A DNA stretch of 64,000 nt from Patiria pectinifera (lineage: Eukaryota; Echinodermata; Asteroidea; Valvatida; Asterinidae): NCBI GenBank assembly GCA_029964075.1, contig CM057135.1, positions 3,829,001 through 3,893,000 of the forward strand, given 5' to 3'. Both the position numbers and the translations under genes were made by a program. The notes beneath the pieces are model-generated. The model did no database searches, was not told the DNA's origin, and saw nothing but the letters and a program-made list of their open reading frames with translations. Of the stretch, positions 27,971 to 40,729 are shown in pieces. Position 1 is the stretch's first letter. The number at the start of each line of letters is the position of its first letter.

Positions 27971-29566
27971 TCCATGCATTTAATTAATGTGCAAAGTGAA
28001 ACATATCAAATGTTGTCTTATGTTGGAATCTCCAAAGAATCAACATTACAAATGGTATGAAAGGAGATTTTTGTACATGTACTGCAATTTATATTTCACG
28101 ATTACATGCAAGTACGTGTTACATTTATGGCAGGTGCATAAAGTATCATGTAGTCTCATTGTTTCCGATGAAATGTTACTAATATTAGGGCTACTTTTTG
28201 ATGTATTTCATTGCTATTTTTATGTAATTTGTCAGTCAGTCACAGAGAAGGACATAAAGCTGAAGCTCTGCTTATTTGTCACTAATGCCACGTTTGTGCA
28301 CTTTGTGTTTTCTAAAACTGATTTTTGTGTCTTTCTTGTTAGCTTTTGTATGTGTTTAGCCATTTAGAATAGAGTGTAGCTTTATACATGTATTTATATC
28401 TTCACACTGTATTTTTTTTATAAAAGAAATATGTAACCTAAGGCTTCCTTTGCATACAGAACATTCAGGATTCAATATGAAATAAGAATTTAGATTCACA
28501 ACATCAATCCAGTGTTAAATTTTGCAAAAGGAATACGCTAATGGTACCGCTATAACTATTAGTGTTAATAATTTTGATATGAGTTTCCAATCTGTGCATT
28601 CAAGTTTCAACTCTACTATTTGCCACATTATGCCACGATTTAATTAAACAATGCCATTTTCATGCCTACTTAACAGGTTTTCCCGAGAACTTGTATGATG
28701 CCATATAACTATTTTTCATAACAAATACTACATTCTACCTCAAAAGTATATATTTAAATGTGCAGCTTCTATTTTGTTAATTTAGCATTTGTTATTCATT
28801 ATTTGATGGTTAATAATGGCATGCGAATTGAAGCCATTACAAGCTGATACAAAGATTTTACGTTGATTTATTCAAGGCAGTATTAAAAATAAAAGTGACA
28901 TTAAAGTTTTCCAACGAACGTACTGTTTCCAGATTTTTTTTTTATTCACACCATGTTGATGTACATTTTGTACATGTACATTGCATACCCGCATTGAAGT
29001 TCTTTGTTTGCACTTAATGTTTCCCCTTAATTCGCGAAATGGAATGGTCCTCCTTCTGTGCTGACCCAGAGTGGGGCTGTGAAGGTCGCGGGGTCAATTC
29101 ACCCTGCTGTGTGTGACCGCAGAGCAGGGCTGTGATTTTCTGCACATATGAGTGGCAAAATTCTCCATATGAAAGGTAAATTGTTTTTAACATTAAAGCC
29201 TGGTGATCATGTCGGTTTTCATGTTGGTTTTGTTCTCTATAAAACCTACACGATCACTAAAAGTCTAGCCACCCATTAGTTTATGTGATGTTTGTGACAA
29301 AAACGTTGAGTGTAAATGCTTATTTTACCTCTAATTTTTCAGATGATGACTACCCATCGCAACTTGTGAAAAAGAGGCTAGGTGGCTTTATAACTTTGCG
29401 TTGGGCTTATCGCACAAGCTAGATTTTTCAAAGTACCGCTAATACCATTTTTTAAGTGTAAAAACCTCGATATATTTTTTAAAAGTAACTTAAAAGTGTA
29501 CCATTTTGTTGTATCTATGATAATATAGAAATTGGCAAAAACGCTTACTCACTAAATAAAATTATA
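27971..29566. other. AT-rich stretch without genes
   Basis: Mostly low-complexity AT-rich sequence. A TTTTTCAG acceptor-like site occurs at about 29334-29341 but no exon can be supported. Nothing else recognised. Confidence 0.4.
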
Positions 29567-29922
29567 ATGTCATAAAGGAAATCGAGAGTTCTCCTCGTCT
29601 AAATACGGTCATTATGTCATAAGGGTATCGAGAGTTCTCCTCGTCTAAATGCAGTCATTATGTCATACGGGTATCGAGAGTTCTCATCCTCTTAAAATAA
29701 CGATAGTGTCATAAGGGTATCGAGAGTTCTCCTCCTCTTAATATAACGATGATGTTGTAAGGGTACTAATATTTCTCCTCGTCTGAATAAAATTACGATG
29801 TCATACGGGTATCGGACGTTCTCTTCGTCTTAATATATTCATGATGTCATAAGGTATCGAAAGTTCTCCTCCTCTTAATACAACAATGATGTCTAAAGGG
29901 TATCGAAAGTTCTCGTCTAAAT
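29567..29922. repeat. ~46-bp tandem repeat, about eight units
   Basis: Core GTCATAAGGGTATCGAGAGT followed by TCTCCTCGTCT recurs at about 29567, 29614, 29660, 29706, 29753, 29800, 29845 and 29890 with drift. Like the 79-bp array at 14674, it directly precedes a copy of the shared AATAAA module. Confidence 0.8.
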
Positions 29923-29930
29923 CTCTGTTT

Positions 29931-30305
29931 ATAGATTATATTTTGTTGAAGTAACATGTTTTTAATAAAGTTAAAACTTTGATTTGTAAACCTAAGAAAA
30001 AACGTTGTTTGTTTATTTATTTATAAGTGACTGTATACTCGCGCATCAGTTGCTGTGAGTCTAGGTAGAGATATCCAAGACGGCGACTGATATTAGAGAG
30101 TAAGAGCTTGGTTTTTGGCGCCGGCCGAGTCCCTATAAAGTCTAGAACCCCCAACAACTCGGAGACAGAAAGATATATTGGGAGAGAGATATATTTGGAG
30201 AGAGGGAGATATATTGGGAGAGATATATTGGGAGAGGGGAGAGATATATTGGGAGAGAGGGAGATATATTTGTGGATTTGGAAGAGTACCTGTCCATCTC
30301 CCTAC
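29931..30305. repeat. Dispersed module, copy 2 (AATAAA end plus purine-rich tract)
   Basis: Similar to 15190-15600: TTTTTAATAAAGTT, TAAACCTAAG, TTTATTTATAAGT, AGTTGCTGTGAGTCT, CAAGACGGC. It then runs into ATATATTGGGAGAG repeats and TGGATTTGGAAGAGTACCTG, after which the retrotransposon fragment begins. Confidence 0.65.
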
Positions 30306-31154
30306 TGACGACACAACTCTTACAGTTAATGGCAAGACAACTGCGGATGTCGAACACAAATTATCTGTTGCCTTGATGCAGATCTCTAGCTGGCTGAATA
30401 CAAATCGTCTTGTTTTAAATTATGATAAAACCAATGAGATGATCATAGGATCTAGCGCACAACTTAAAGACGTTGTCGATTTCAGAGTGGAGGTAAATAA
30501 CATTATTCTTAAAAGAGTCCATAAAACCAAATGTCTAGGTGTGATTACCGATGATGAGATGTAATGGACTGATCAGATAGACAAGGTTGTGAGTACTGTA
30601 CAAGCGAAATTGGGTATTATTCGCCGGGTTAAACCATATATTCCGGCTGACTCTGTCTAATTACTTTATTATGCGTTTATCTTACCCCATTTTGATTACT
30701 GTTCGCAAATCTGGTCAGAAAGATTCAACACAGACAAGCTGTATAAACCCCAAAAACGTGCTTCCAGATTAATTCTAGGTAAAGGATATGATACTCCTTC
30801 AAGTGCACTATTTAATACACTACAGGCTGTATGCCGTTACCGAAACGGTTTTGCTACCTGCGAGCAGTACTCATGTACAAATGTACCAACAATCTTGCCC
30901 CTACCAACCTCACAGAAGATTTCATAAAAATATCTGACATGCACAATCACTCCACCAGACAAGCAACTGAGGACACCCTGTTCAGTTCTAAATATAAATC
31001 GGACTGCTTAAAGCATAGTCCTTTTGTTGCTGGGGCTACTGTCTGGAATAGTTTAAATAAAGAAACACGATCAGCAGCCTCAATTGGGTCTTTTAAGTCA
31101 ACAATGAAACTTAACTTTTTAACCGTTTCAGTTGCTCCTAAATTATTGTTTTAA
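30303..31154 (+). pseudogene. Reverse transcriptase C-terminal remnant
   Basis: Frame from 30303 to TAA at 30562, then same-family sequence in other frames (thumb region near 30660-30780; C-terminal domain 30831-31154 with TRQATEDTLFSSKYKSD). Distinct in sequence from the 2A-containing element at 17641, so a different family within the L2/CR1/Rex-like assemblage. Confidence 0.7.
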
Positions 31155-31675
31155 TTGTACGTTTTCTTAGCGTATGAAGTGTACATGTACTAATTTTTAT
31201 TGTCTTTGTCACTTACAATTGCTTGGGGGGGGGGGGGTCGGGTGTTTGGGCTGTTTGTTGGGGTGTTTATTGGGATGTTTGTTCGTTTGTTGGGCTGTTT
31301 GTTTCTTTCTTTGTTGGGCTGTTTGTTTGTTGCTTGCTTGCTTGCTTGTTTTTTTGAGTTTTTTTAGCATGTTAAGGTACATGTACTCATTTTTACTGTT
31401 TTTTAAATATTTTTTTCCTGTTTTTTTTTATTTACAATAGTTTTTTTAACTTCGTTTTTCGTTTATATTTGCATGTAGGACTTATTGTCTTTTGTCGTTT
31501 TCAGATACACATTTATATTGTTTATGTTGTAAACCCGTTCATGTCTCTTTTATTTAATAATTATAAGTTAACGGTTATAATTTTGTATGATCTTATTTCC
31601 TATCTGTTTTGATAATTTTACACACTTTTAATCCTTTTAATTGTTCATTTTTGTTTTATTAATTTATAATTATAT

Positions 31676-31742
31676 GTTAAGGGCCCTGTGCGGCCCTTCT
31701 GGGGCAAAACCATGTATCTTGAAATGTTTACATATTAAATAA
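31676..31742 (+). other. 3'-terminal hairpin of the non-LTR element
   Basis: AAGGGCC...GGCCCTT stem around CTGTGC, followed by CTGGGGCAAAACCATGTATC and an A-rich end. Such 3' stem-loops are recognised by the element's RT in several non-LTR families. Confidence 0.55.
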
Positions 31743-32740
31743 CCTTGCTAGAGAATATGGAGGTGCTGTTTTCATTAAGCAAAATTTCAAAGTCGCACAA
31801 TATTTATTTTCCGGGTTAACTTGTCATTTTTTGCATTTTTTCGACATTTTCGAAATATTCTACGGTAGAGCAATGTATCTTACCAGAAGTATTGTTTTGT
31901 TCAACAGCACTGTGTATCTACATGTTGCTCTCTTTTTGCTTGAAGTTGTTTTCCCAAAATGCAGTTTTTTTATTTGGTAAAAAAGGTTAAGAGCAAAAGA
32001 ATGTTACTGAATATGCGTTGTTTTAGTTTCATTTTCGATGAAAATTTACAGCACTTCACTATGGCATAACAACGCATCTTATAGATGCTTTGTTTCGCCG
32101 TAGACGATGTATGCATTCAAACCAAGCCAACTGAAGTTGTCTTGTTTTGCCACGAAAACCCTTCTGTCGATTTCAACATTAATCTTGTTTTGCATTGTTG
32201 TACTGAAAAAAAAATGCTGACGTGAGAATGAATTTTTGTCAAAAAATTCGTGACGGTCGGAACAAAATCCTTTTCCCATGTAATATTTTGACAACAGCGG
32301 GCGCTATACAATTTCGGCCGCCCTTCAAATAAAGATGCATTGTTTTGCCGTGGAATGTATCACAGAGTTGACAGTTTTGCTGCCTCCCAACCAAAGATAC
32401 ATTGTTTTGCCGTAGAATTTCTGAAAAAGTGCTCTTGTCAAAACAAGATGCATTGTTTTGCCTTGGAATGTGTAAACCACATATGACAAATAACGTCTTT
32501 AAAACCGAGCTTTTAACAGTCTGGAAATTTCAGAATTTTAAGAAAATATAACTGGCACAAATATGTGAAAAAAAAACAACACAATGGTATTTAAAGCATA
32601 AAAATGGCAAAAGATGGAACTTCAAAGTCGTTTTTTTCTCAAAATGATCATTTTCGAGTTGCATTGTTTTGCCTTGGAAGGGCCGCGTGGAAGACCACAT
32701 TATATGTGAACGGGCTACCCTGATAAAAGATCAGAAAATA
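31743..32740. other. Gene-free stretch with recurring motif
   Basis: No supported frame. The motif ATGCATTGTTTTGCC(G/T)T(A/G)GAA recurs at about 32336, 32397, 32450 and 32661 with irregular spacing, a degenerate local repeat. Confidence 0.45.
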
Positions 32741-32938
32741 TTAAACTCCACCCGTGACGTCACCCTATTGTTCCAGCGCTCCATTGTTTTGCACGAATGG
32801 AGCGTTGGAGGCGATACCTCTCCATTCTTTGGGAGGGTACTAATGCCTCCATCACTCCATTCCTACAAAATAATGGAGCGGGAAATAAAGAAACACCAAA
32901 AATGACACAGTTATATCTTTGCACAGTTGCAACTTTAC

Positions 32939-33360
32939 TACACCGTTTCTCAATGATAATTTTATGCATGTTCTTATATATTTCGTACAATGCTTAATAC
33001 GTAAGTCAACAACCATTTTTGTTCGCACAGAATTTACCCTTTAGTCCTACACCGTTTCTCAAGTGGAATTGTATGCATCATTCGTACGATTACGTGAAAT
33101 TTAGGAACCATTTATGTTTTTTATATAGCATGCTACACCGTTTCTCAAATGGAATTTTAGGCATCATTCGTACCTGTACGTGAAAGTCAAAAAACATTTT
33201 TTGTTTCTTATACAGCATGCTTCACCGTTTCTCAAATAGAATCTTATGCATTTTCTTATACAATTTCTTACAGTGTTAAGGCAAAAGTCATGTACCATTT
33301 TTTTCTTGTACAGAATGTTCGTATATAGCCATGTTACATGCAACAATATTAACTTTTCAA
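32939..33360. repeat. Four diverged ~95-bp repeats within the TTAA element
   Basis: CTACACCGTTTCTCAA recurs at about 32939, 33049, 33131 and 33220, each followed by ATTTTATGCAT-like and TCGTAC sequence. Confidence 0.65.
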
Positions 33361-34590
33361 CGATATAAATGTTTCACAGTTAAAGGGAATATACATCATT
33401 TGCTTTTGCTGTAATTTTCAGAAATGGATGGAATTGGGGGGTTGGAAATACATAGCAAATATAGTTACACTGACTTTTTTGAGGTTTTGGGTTCGAAAAT
33501 GCCAAGAAAAACAATCATTTTCCTGTAGTCTGGTTCCCTAAATCCATTGAAGAAGCAACAGAGCAGTTTACATACATTGGGGAATTGTAAGGTCAGGGAA
33601 CCAGTCTAGCTGGCTCGTACCAGTTCATAGGTTTGTAATCGATTGCAAACAAGTGCGATGGTCAATTGGGGCCAGTATTTGAAAAAAGCCAGTTTTTTTC
33701 CAACGCTGATCAGCCAATCAGCGTTGGAAATTGATACAAAAATACCACTTTTCTTGAAAATGACAATATACCAGGTGCCATGATTTTACAGGATGCTTTA
33801 CACTGTCATTCACTAACAGTCCAGCAAGATATTTCAAAATGATTTGGTAGTTTTATTTTTTGATGTTTGCAAATGTTGTATTTTCCCTTTAAAGCAAATG
33901 TTTTGACAAGGTTTGCAGTACAGTTTATATCTCGATCTTGTTCCTGGGTTTCAATGCCTAGCAGTCCTGGAAATTCTTGATCGGCAAGAACTTATCATCC
34001 TGAAAAAAAATGTGAGGTCTTTTTCATGATGTCCAAGAACAGTTGAAGGAAAATCACAAGTTCGTGCAATGTTAACCCGGAAGACTTGTAGCCGTTTTGC
34101 TTTAAAAATGCACCAAAATCTTAATCTTGCAATTTGAGTGGTTTAGCTCGTCCTTCCTTGTCCAATGATGAGTGGTTATAGTTGCGTTGTTTACGAAGTA
34201 GTCCGACTGGAGATTGCCCGCTAGTATGGACCCTCTTCGTGACACTATCCACAGTCTGTAAAGCCAGAATTAGAAGAAAACAAAATCAGAAAAGTAGTTT
34301 GTGGGGTCAAACAATTAGACGGAAGCATAAGGTCACATTCCTGTAAATCCACTTAAGTCTTACAAAGCCGTAAAAGTCACAGGGTAGCTTAGACGATTGC
34401 AAAATGACGACACAGAGAGCTTCGAATTAGAACAGTCTTAGTGCTAGCCCCATAAATGTGGCCTATTTACTAGACTGCCTCCGTAAACATAGGCCACACA
34501 TCCATATGTACAAAAACGTGTCGACTTTGCCAAATTTTGATTTTCACATTTAGGCTTAGTTTGTAGTTTATTTTTAGCTTTAGAAGCATA

Positions 34591-34766
34591 CTCACCCTCT
34601 TTATAGGCTAATCAGAAAGTGCTGCCTTTTTCAGATGTATATTTTTCGTGAAATTTCTAGATTCATTTTTACACGTTTGCGTATCAAAATTTTCAACATG
34701 AAATTTCACAAAAATTAGACATGTGAAAAAGGCAGCACTTTCTGATTAGCCTATAAAGAGGGTGAG
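34591..34766. mobile_element. Nested 176-bp MITE with TA duplication
   Basis: Inverted repeats of 48-49 bp (CTCACCCTCTTTATAGGCTA at the end) with one mismatch, flanked by TA on both sides (34589-34590, 34767-34768). Compatible with Tc1/mariner-type mobilisation. Lies inside the TTAA element, so it is younger. Confidence 0.75.
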
Positions 34767-35314
34767 TAAGTTTTTGATTTTATTAGCTTATTTTTACTTC
34801 ACAAAAAGGGTAACTTGTTACCTTTATACTCATACATGCAATCTTCATATTCATTTGGAGTGTCGAAATGAACTTTTATATGTCCCAGGCAAAGTTTGAA
34901 GCGGCCAGTAAATTATCATCCGATATATCCACGGAGCTAGTTTCAGCAACTATCAAAGACGGTTTCCTGGCCCGCTATGATTTCACTGTATCCCACTACG
35001 GCATTATTTCCTCAACGTCTTGAGACTTAACACTGCGTGTCATCAGCACACTATTCAAGAACGAATGCATGGTGCCTGGGCGGGGTTTAGCATTTTATAC
35101 CAAGCGCGCCTAGAATCCAGCATTGTATTGGTTACGTAAGAACATATTCTTATTGGCAGTACAATTCTGTAGGCTACAGTTCCATTTATACTAATGCAGT
35201 TTACAGTTATGCAATAAGACAAAGCTTGTGTCTTTTTATGAAACAAAGTCGCTCCATTCGTGCAAAATAATGTAGCGCTAGAAACAATAGGGGGACGTCA
35301 CAGGTGGAGTTTAA

Positions 35315-36258
35315 GTCGGATAATGCCGCTCGGTTCTTACCCATGAATGTCGCGTACCTCGGGCATTATCCTTTACGTAAATAAATAAATAAAAAACGCA
35401 GTTGCATTTATATTCATTTGTTACGTGTAGCTTTACACGCAGATTTTTCCCGTTAATTTTGATAAACCAAATACAGTTTTGAGTCCACAACATCAATACC
35501 TCGTATTACACACTTAAAAAGCTCAGGAAAATACACAAGGGGTACTCGCCTTTTAAACTCAGTGGTCTGATTCTTCATAATTCAATCAAAATACCCTGCT
35601 CAAACCTGTTCCTCGGTACCGCTAGATTCTCAGGCTCAGCATCGATACACAGCGCGCTGCATATTTAAATCCAACGTTCCTCTTACCAATGCGGCCATAA
35701 ACAACCATATATACGGGGAGATTTTAAAAACGCAGCGGACAATGCACATGATGTTTGTCATCATTCGATGAGTCAGCATTATGACGTAACTGGATACCCC
35801 CATTCGAGTACATGGGCTATAATGATAGAGTGGAAACAGACACGGGTATAATGTGCGGCTTGGGAAATCCCTTCAATTCAGATGTAAAGGGCCCCCCCCT
35901 TTTTTTTTTACTACTGTACTACGTAAATGTATGGGTTTTTTTTAAGTATATTGTTTTCATTGCTGCTATACGTCTATTAAATTAAATACCATAACAATGG
36001 TAGCCTACGCGCCTTTGTTATTTACATTTACGCAAACCCCTCACACTCGTGACACCCCCATGATCAATGGTAGATTCCCGTTGCTCATTTTATGCTAATG
36101 AGGGTCATGTAGGGCCAAATCCGGCCTTCTGGTTGGTCGAGAGCCCGTCCAAAATGGGGAAAATATCCTGATTAGACGGGCTTCACTACTGTCCTGTATT
36201 TCTTTTTGTTTATTAAACAAAAAGAAATACATGTAGCAAAAGCGATCAGAGGTTTTAT
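35315..36258. other. Gene-free stretch
   Basis: No supported frame. C/T homopolymer runs at 35890-35910; inverted TTTCTTTTTGTTTA/TAAACAAAAAGAAA at about 36200-36226. Nothing else recognised. Confidence 0.4.
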
Positions 36259-36262
36259 TTAA

Positions 36263-36548
36263 AGCTTCAGTCCATCATTTGCAGCTATCAAAAAAGTAAC
36301 TGAACTATATATTGTTGGAAAAAACACTTGGTTGAACGATTGTCAGGGGACTCAACTCCCTGTGAAATCGAGAAAATTGAAAACGATTTGAAATCGAGAT
36401 CCCAAAATGCTGTTTTTCTCAAAATATACCGCTAAAGCTGAGCTGAAACTTAACCAGGTAAGTTGTTCAGCACCCTTCTTTAGATTTTGAGCACGTGCGT
36501 TGCTTCAAACGAACAAAATGCACATATTACAAATGATGGACTGTACCT
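36263..36548. mobile_element. 286-bp TTAA MITE
   Basis: Ends AGCTTCAGTCCATCATTTG and its near inverted copy, flanked by TTAA (36259-36262, 36549-36552). Its right half (TTTAGATTTTGAGCACGTGC, GTTGCTTCAAAC) recurs in diverged form at about 53220-53330, so the family has more than one copy here. Confidence 0.65.
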
Positions 36549-36552
36549 TTAA

Positions 36553-38461
36553 TGTGCCCAAAGGTAGACTTGGCCCAAGTGTGGGTTGCGCTAGGTCTGA
36601 GCCTATAATAAATTTAGGCATAGCGCATATGTACGGCCGTACCATAGATATAGATAGAATAAAAGACTAGATGGGCAGCGCGTGCATACGCGTGGCCTTT
36701 CATGGAGGGGCAAGTTCTGAAGAACAGATACAAATCGCGCACCCAACGTGTCGAAAACAATGCCGTTTACGCGAATAATACGTGTGTGGCACTCAGGAAT
36801 GAGGCCGAAATAAAGGGGCGGAGGAGAACGGCACTTGAATTTCCTGTCAATTTCCTGGAATGAAGTATGAGTGTGTGTGACTATTTACAATAAAGTATAA
36901 CATTAACAAGAATTAAATTAATTAAGACATGTTGAAAACAAGATTACAAAATGGCGAACAAAGGTCTGACAAAAGCAAATAATCTGAAACGTAATTTACA
37001 AGTTACTTAAATGACATCCTCAAGCAATCGATAGGTTAATAAGGACATTATTGTCAAGGAAAGCAATTAATGGATGCTTTACATGAAAATTGTGCAATAA
37101 TGGATCATTTAAAGGAAACATAGTTTGGCGCCAAAACCTTACGTGACGGCCGCCATCTTGCGGACGCATCAAAATTTAGAAAAAGTACATCTAAATCACC
37201 AAATCAATGAATTGAACTTAGTAAATGAAATGAGGAACCCTCTCTAATGCGTTATTAATTAACACATTACTAAAAGTAAAAGTTAAAGTGAGATATTTAC
37301 AAAAGTGAACTCGCTCAGGTTTACTAACGGAAAGGGACAAGGTTTTAGCATAAAAATACAGATTTCATGGCAATCTTGTCATTATAAATAAATACCTAAA
37401 TACTTAAACATGAGAAAGTAACAAAATGTATTGACAGTAAATGATTGAAGTGAAAATAAATCAAAGGTATTTACCTGTAAATTCGGAGAGGAGATGAGAC
37501 ATGTGTGTTAGTGCCTCTGGAATGAAGTATAAGTGTGTGTGACGCCGCTGGTGGCGCCAAACTAGGTGATTGAGTAATACAGAAGTGGGTGGATGGATAA
37601 TGTGCTGAAGAAATAGTCCCTTACTTAAAGAAACTAAATATACAAGAAATACAACAAAGTAAAGGGGGGTCATTTTTTTCGCACCTGTCACACGTGTTTA
37701 TTAATGCTACGTGAGACCTTCAATGCATATAAATATACACAAGAAAATAATAAACAAGATAACAACATACTCATTATGTTGAAACCCAAGTCTACTCTTG
37801 TTGTTTATTTCAATCAAACATGGATGACAATGATTACGACTAGGGCTTCTAGGCAAAAGTAGTTGTCTTAAGTAAGTTTATAAGTTTGCGCAAAATAAAC
37901 ATATGTTTTATACCCTAATCGAAATGAAAAGCGGAACGCCAACGTGTGAGCAAACGTAAGCGCAGCGCGTAAATACGTGGTGCGCATTTCAAGCTCCACG
38001 CGCGAGAGTAATTATTAGCACCCAGACTCCAAGCGGTCTTAAACAGAGTGATCAATACCGACCAAGCACATATTCATTTTCAAATATTCATATATTCAAA
38101 TTTTTCAGTTAAAAAACCCGATTTTGTTTAACAAGTTCAGTTCATGTTTTTTTAAACACCCCTCTAGCTAAATAATGGAGTGTCCGGATCGCGAGTAAAA
38201 TGTAAACAAATCCTTTTTTTTGAGATTGGCGTGCGCATCGCGCGTACTGCGCGATGTCGCCAAGAATGCACCTGGGGCGTTGTGTTGTGAATTTAGGACT
38301 ATATAATACTGACTCACTGGTAGTATTGCGCATGTCTACGTGAGGATTGTGAACGTTCAACCAATACAACCAATGGGCACTGGATTTTTAGGAGTCCAAT
38401 TTTCATATGACACTGGAAAAGTGTTTAAGACCAGCTAGCCATGTCTTTTTCATCCGTTTAA
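36553..38461. other. Gene-free stretch with YY1-type site
   Basis: No supported frame. At about 37147-37161 the minus strand reads CAAGATGGCGGCC, a YY1 consensus. GGAATGAAGTAT(G/A)AGTGTGTGTGA occurs at about 36858 and again near 37518. Otherwise nothing recognised. Confidence 0.35.
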
Positions 38462-38470
38462 GACCGGGAC

Positions 38471-38855
38471 GCGTAATTCGTATTCCTAGGAGGGTTAGGG
38501 GGAATGTCATGAATAATTCATGTTTATCCATGAGAACGGACAATGACATGAACAGTACTGTTGTTAGTACTTAACTAGTTACAATACATTAAAGCATTTT
38601 AAAAAACGGTTGTCGTCGAGCTACCACACAGTAGCCTAGTGGATAGCGAGATGAGCTTATTGATACAAAGATCCCTGGTTCGAATCCACCTCGTCGCTGC
38701 TCATTTTCATCAGCTATTTTTCTTCTCCAAATGTATCACTGATATTTTTAAATTAAGGGGAAAATAGAACGAGAACCTAAGTCTTGCAATGATTCAAAGG
38801 AAAAACTGAATTATTCATGACATTGCCCCTAACCCTCCTAGGAAAAAAATTACGC
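38471..38855. mobile_element. MITE carrying a tRNA-like (Pol III) segment, copy 1
   Basis: Ends are inverted (GCGTAATT...CCTAGGAGGGTTAGGGG, then AATGTCATGAATAATTCA). The interior has a tRNA-like segment with A-box-like TAGCCTAGTGGATAGCG and perfect B box GGTTCGAATCC (38677-38687). Flanks GACCGGGAC / GACCGGCCG match at 6 of 9 positions. See copy 2 for a perfect duplication. Confidence 0.75.
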
Positions 38856-38864
38856 GACCGGCCG

Positions 38865-39754
38865 CGTGACGGGATCTCGACCAATAGGAATGGGTAAACT
38901 GTCTTAGGTGTTTATGAATTCACGCTAATTTATGGCTCGTCCACGAAAGACAACACAAATTACGGAGATTTATTGCGCAGTGAATGGAGGCGCGTGTGGA
39001 CGCGATGCCGATCTAGTCTTTTTATGCTATGTATATAATCAGTGCAGTATAACACGCGCTCTCATGCGTCAAATCCGGACCATCATGTGAAAAACGTACA
39101 CGTTTCTGTTATTTTCAAATGATGCAGCAACCCAGACGTGGTCAATCCGCCAAGCGTAAGCGCTCGTTTGTACCACGTTTGTACAAAGTCTTTGGAGAAG
39201 TTATATTAAAATATAAATCTATAATTAATTTTTGCTGGGATTGGTTCCTAACCATTTGGGTAGGAGCATCTCAACACAGTAATTCATGTCATGAGCGTTT
39301 TTATTCCTAAAAATGCGAGCAGCTCCGAGTACCCACAACACGTGGCGCTATCAATGGATCTCGACATCTTTTACAGGTTAACCACAACAAAATCTTTTTG
39401 CTTTGAATTACATTTGTATATTCGTGTTCTTTTTAATTTTAATCCAAGAACATCTCATTTTAGGATTATCACCCGAAAATATTCGTTCAGATTAACAAAT
39501 TAAGATTACGCTTTTTAAACTCTCGCAGATTGTTATCCAGCCTGTCATACCTGATAAAAATAATGAACGATCCTTCACAAATTGGCTACTTTAATTGGTC
39601 AAGCGATGTTGCTGAATATGCATAGTGATGATGTTGCATATATGCATTGATGAATACATGCGCGTACACGCAAGGGGGTTGCTGATGGCAGATTGATCAA
39701 GTCAGAATAAATAACTTTTGCGCCACATGTATGCATAATGCTCTATACAGACCA
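38865..39754. other. Gene-free stretch
   Basis: No supported frame, no recognised repeat. Confidence 0.4.
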
Positions 39755-40238
39755 TAGAGCTATATTAAATTACTGGAGCACTGACTGATTCACAAAGAGA
39801 TGCCTACTGGGCGGATCTATGTAAGTGTCTAAACCTATGGAGAACTCCAAATTTTGTACGTATTGTGTAGTCTATTTGCATATCTGCATCTGTCTTCCAT
39901 ACCGGTGCGTCATCGAAGCCGATACGCCCAAAACCCGAAACGCACGATCAGCAAATAATCGTGTCATTTTACTCTACGCCAATTGTGCAACGTTTGCGCG
40001 TCCCTCCTAAGCTGCAGATGTTTTTCGTCATGACTTTTTTTTTACCATCATGACGCGCATAAGTTGTTTTCGTATCTTTTACTTGCGCGTTGCAGAGAGC
40101 ACTATTAAAATTCAATCCATTTATTTTGATTGTGTTCTACAAACATGCAAATGAATTCAAAATGTCTGCGCGGCTTCAAAGCTTCTCCGCGCGCAAGAAT
40201 GAAGAGCTAGCGCTCTAGTAATTTAATATAGCTATATA
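39755..40238. mobile_element. Twin MITE, first copy
   Basis: Begins AGAGCTATATTAAATTACTG and ends with the inverted CTAGTAATTTAATATAGCT. Interior motifs (CATCGAAGCCGATACGCC, CGAAACGCACGATCAGC, TTCTCCGCGCGCAAGAATGA) are repeated in the neighbouring copy. About 480 bp, no coding frame. Confidence 0.75.
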
Positions 40239-40246
40239 GTCACACA

Positions 40247-40729
40247 TTATAGCTGTATTAAATTACTAGAACGCTAACTAACGTACAAAGTGATGCCTGC
40301 TGGGCGCATCCATGTTTGTACACAAACCTACGGAGAGCTAAAAAGTTTGTACCTATTTTGCATATCTGCGTTTGTATTCCATACCAGTGCGTCATCGAAG
40401 CCGATACGCCAAAAGCCGAAACGCACGATCAGCGAATGAGTGTGTCATTTTGCTCTATGCAAACAGCGCAACGTGTGCGCGTCCCTCCGCTGCAAATGCT
40501 TTTTGCCGTGACGTTCTTTCAACCGTCATGACGCGCTTATTAGTTGTTTGCGGATCTTCTACTTGCGCGTTGCATTTAGAGTACAAGTTTAAAATCCAAT
40601 AAATCTATTTTGATTGTGTTTTACAAACACGCGAATAAATTCAAAATGTCTGCGCCCTGAGCGGCTTCAAAGCTTCTCCGCGCGCAAGAATGAAAAGTTA
40701 GCGCTCTAGTAATTTAATATAGCTATATG
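40247..40729. mobile_element. Twin MITE, second copy
   Basis: Same ends and interior as 39755-40238, same orientation, separated by only about 10 bp (around TCACACATTA). Divergence of the two is modest. Arose by insertion next to a pre-existing copy or by tandem duplication. Confidence 0.75.

Larger units (their letters stand above)
30303..31742 (+). mobile_element. 5'-truncated non-LTR retrotransposon
   Basis: Begins inside the RT motif C (DDTTLTVNG, upstream Tyr-Ala lost at the junction). Coding sequence continues with WLNTNRLVLNYDKTNEMIIG, a stop at 30562-30564, PHFDYCSQIWSERFN, further frameshift/stop, and a C-terminal domain to 31154 (VAGATVWNSLNKETRS). The 3' UTR ends in a hairpin and TTAAATAA tail. 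Typical 5' truncation by incomplete target-primed reverse transcription. Confidence 0.75.
32745..35310. mobile_element. 2.57-kb non-coding TTAA-target DNA element
   Basis: Terminal inverted repeats of ~60 bp (32745-32804 and 35250-35310; start ACTCCACC, includes GTGACGTC and CCTATTGTT, end GAATGGAGCG), flanked by TTAA at 32741-32744 and 35311-35314. TTAA duplication points to piggyBac or Kolobok-type mobilisation. No coding frame inside. It contains four ~95-bp CACCGTTTCTCAA-type repeats (32939-33360) and a nested TA MITE (34591-34766). Confidence 0.75.

Noticed and set aside
31174..31440. 88-codon Leu/Cys/Phe-rich frame
   Set aside because: Made of G and T/C-rich low-complexity sequence in the 3' UTR of the retrotransposon.
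38632..38700. Functional tRNA gene
   Set aside because: A and B boxes are present, but the acceptor stem does not pair convincingly and the same segment recurs inside a second MITE copy.
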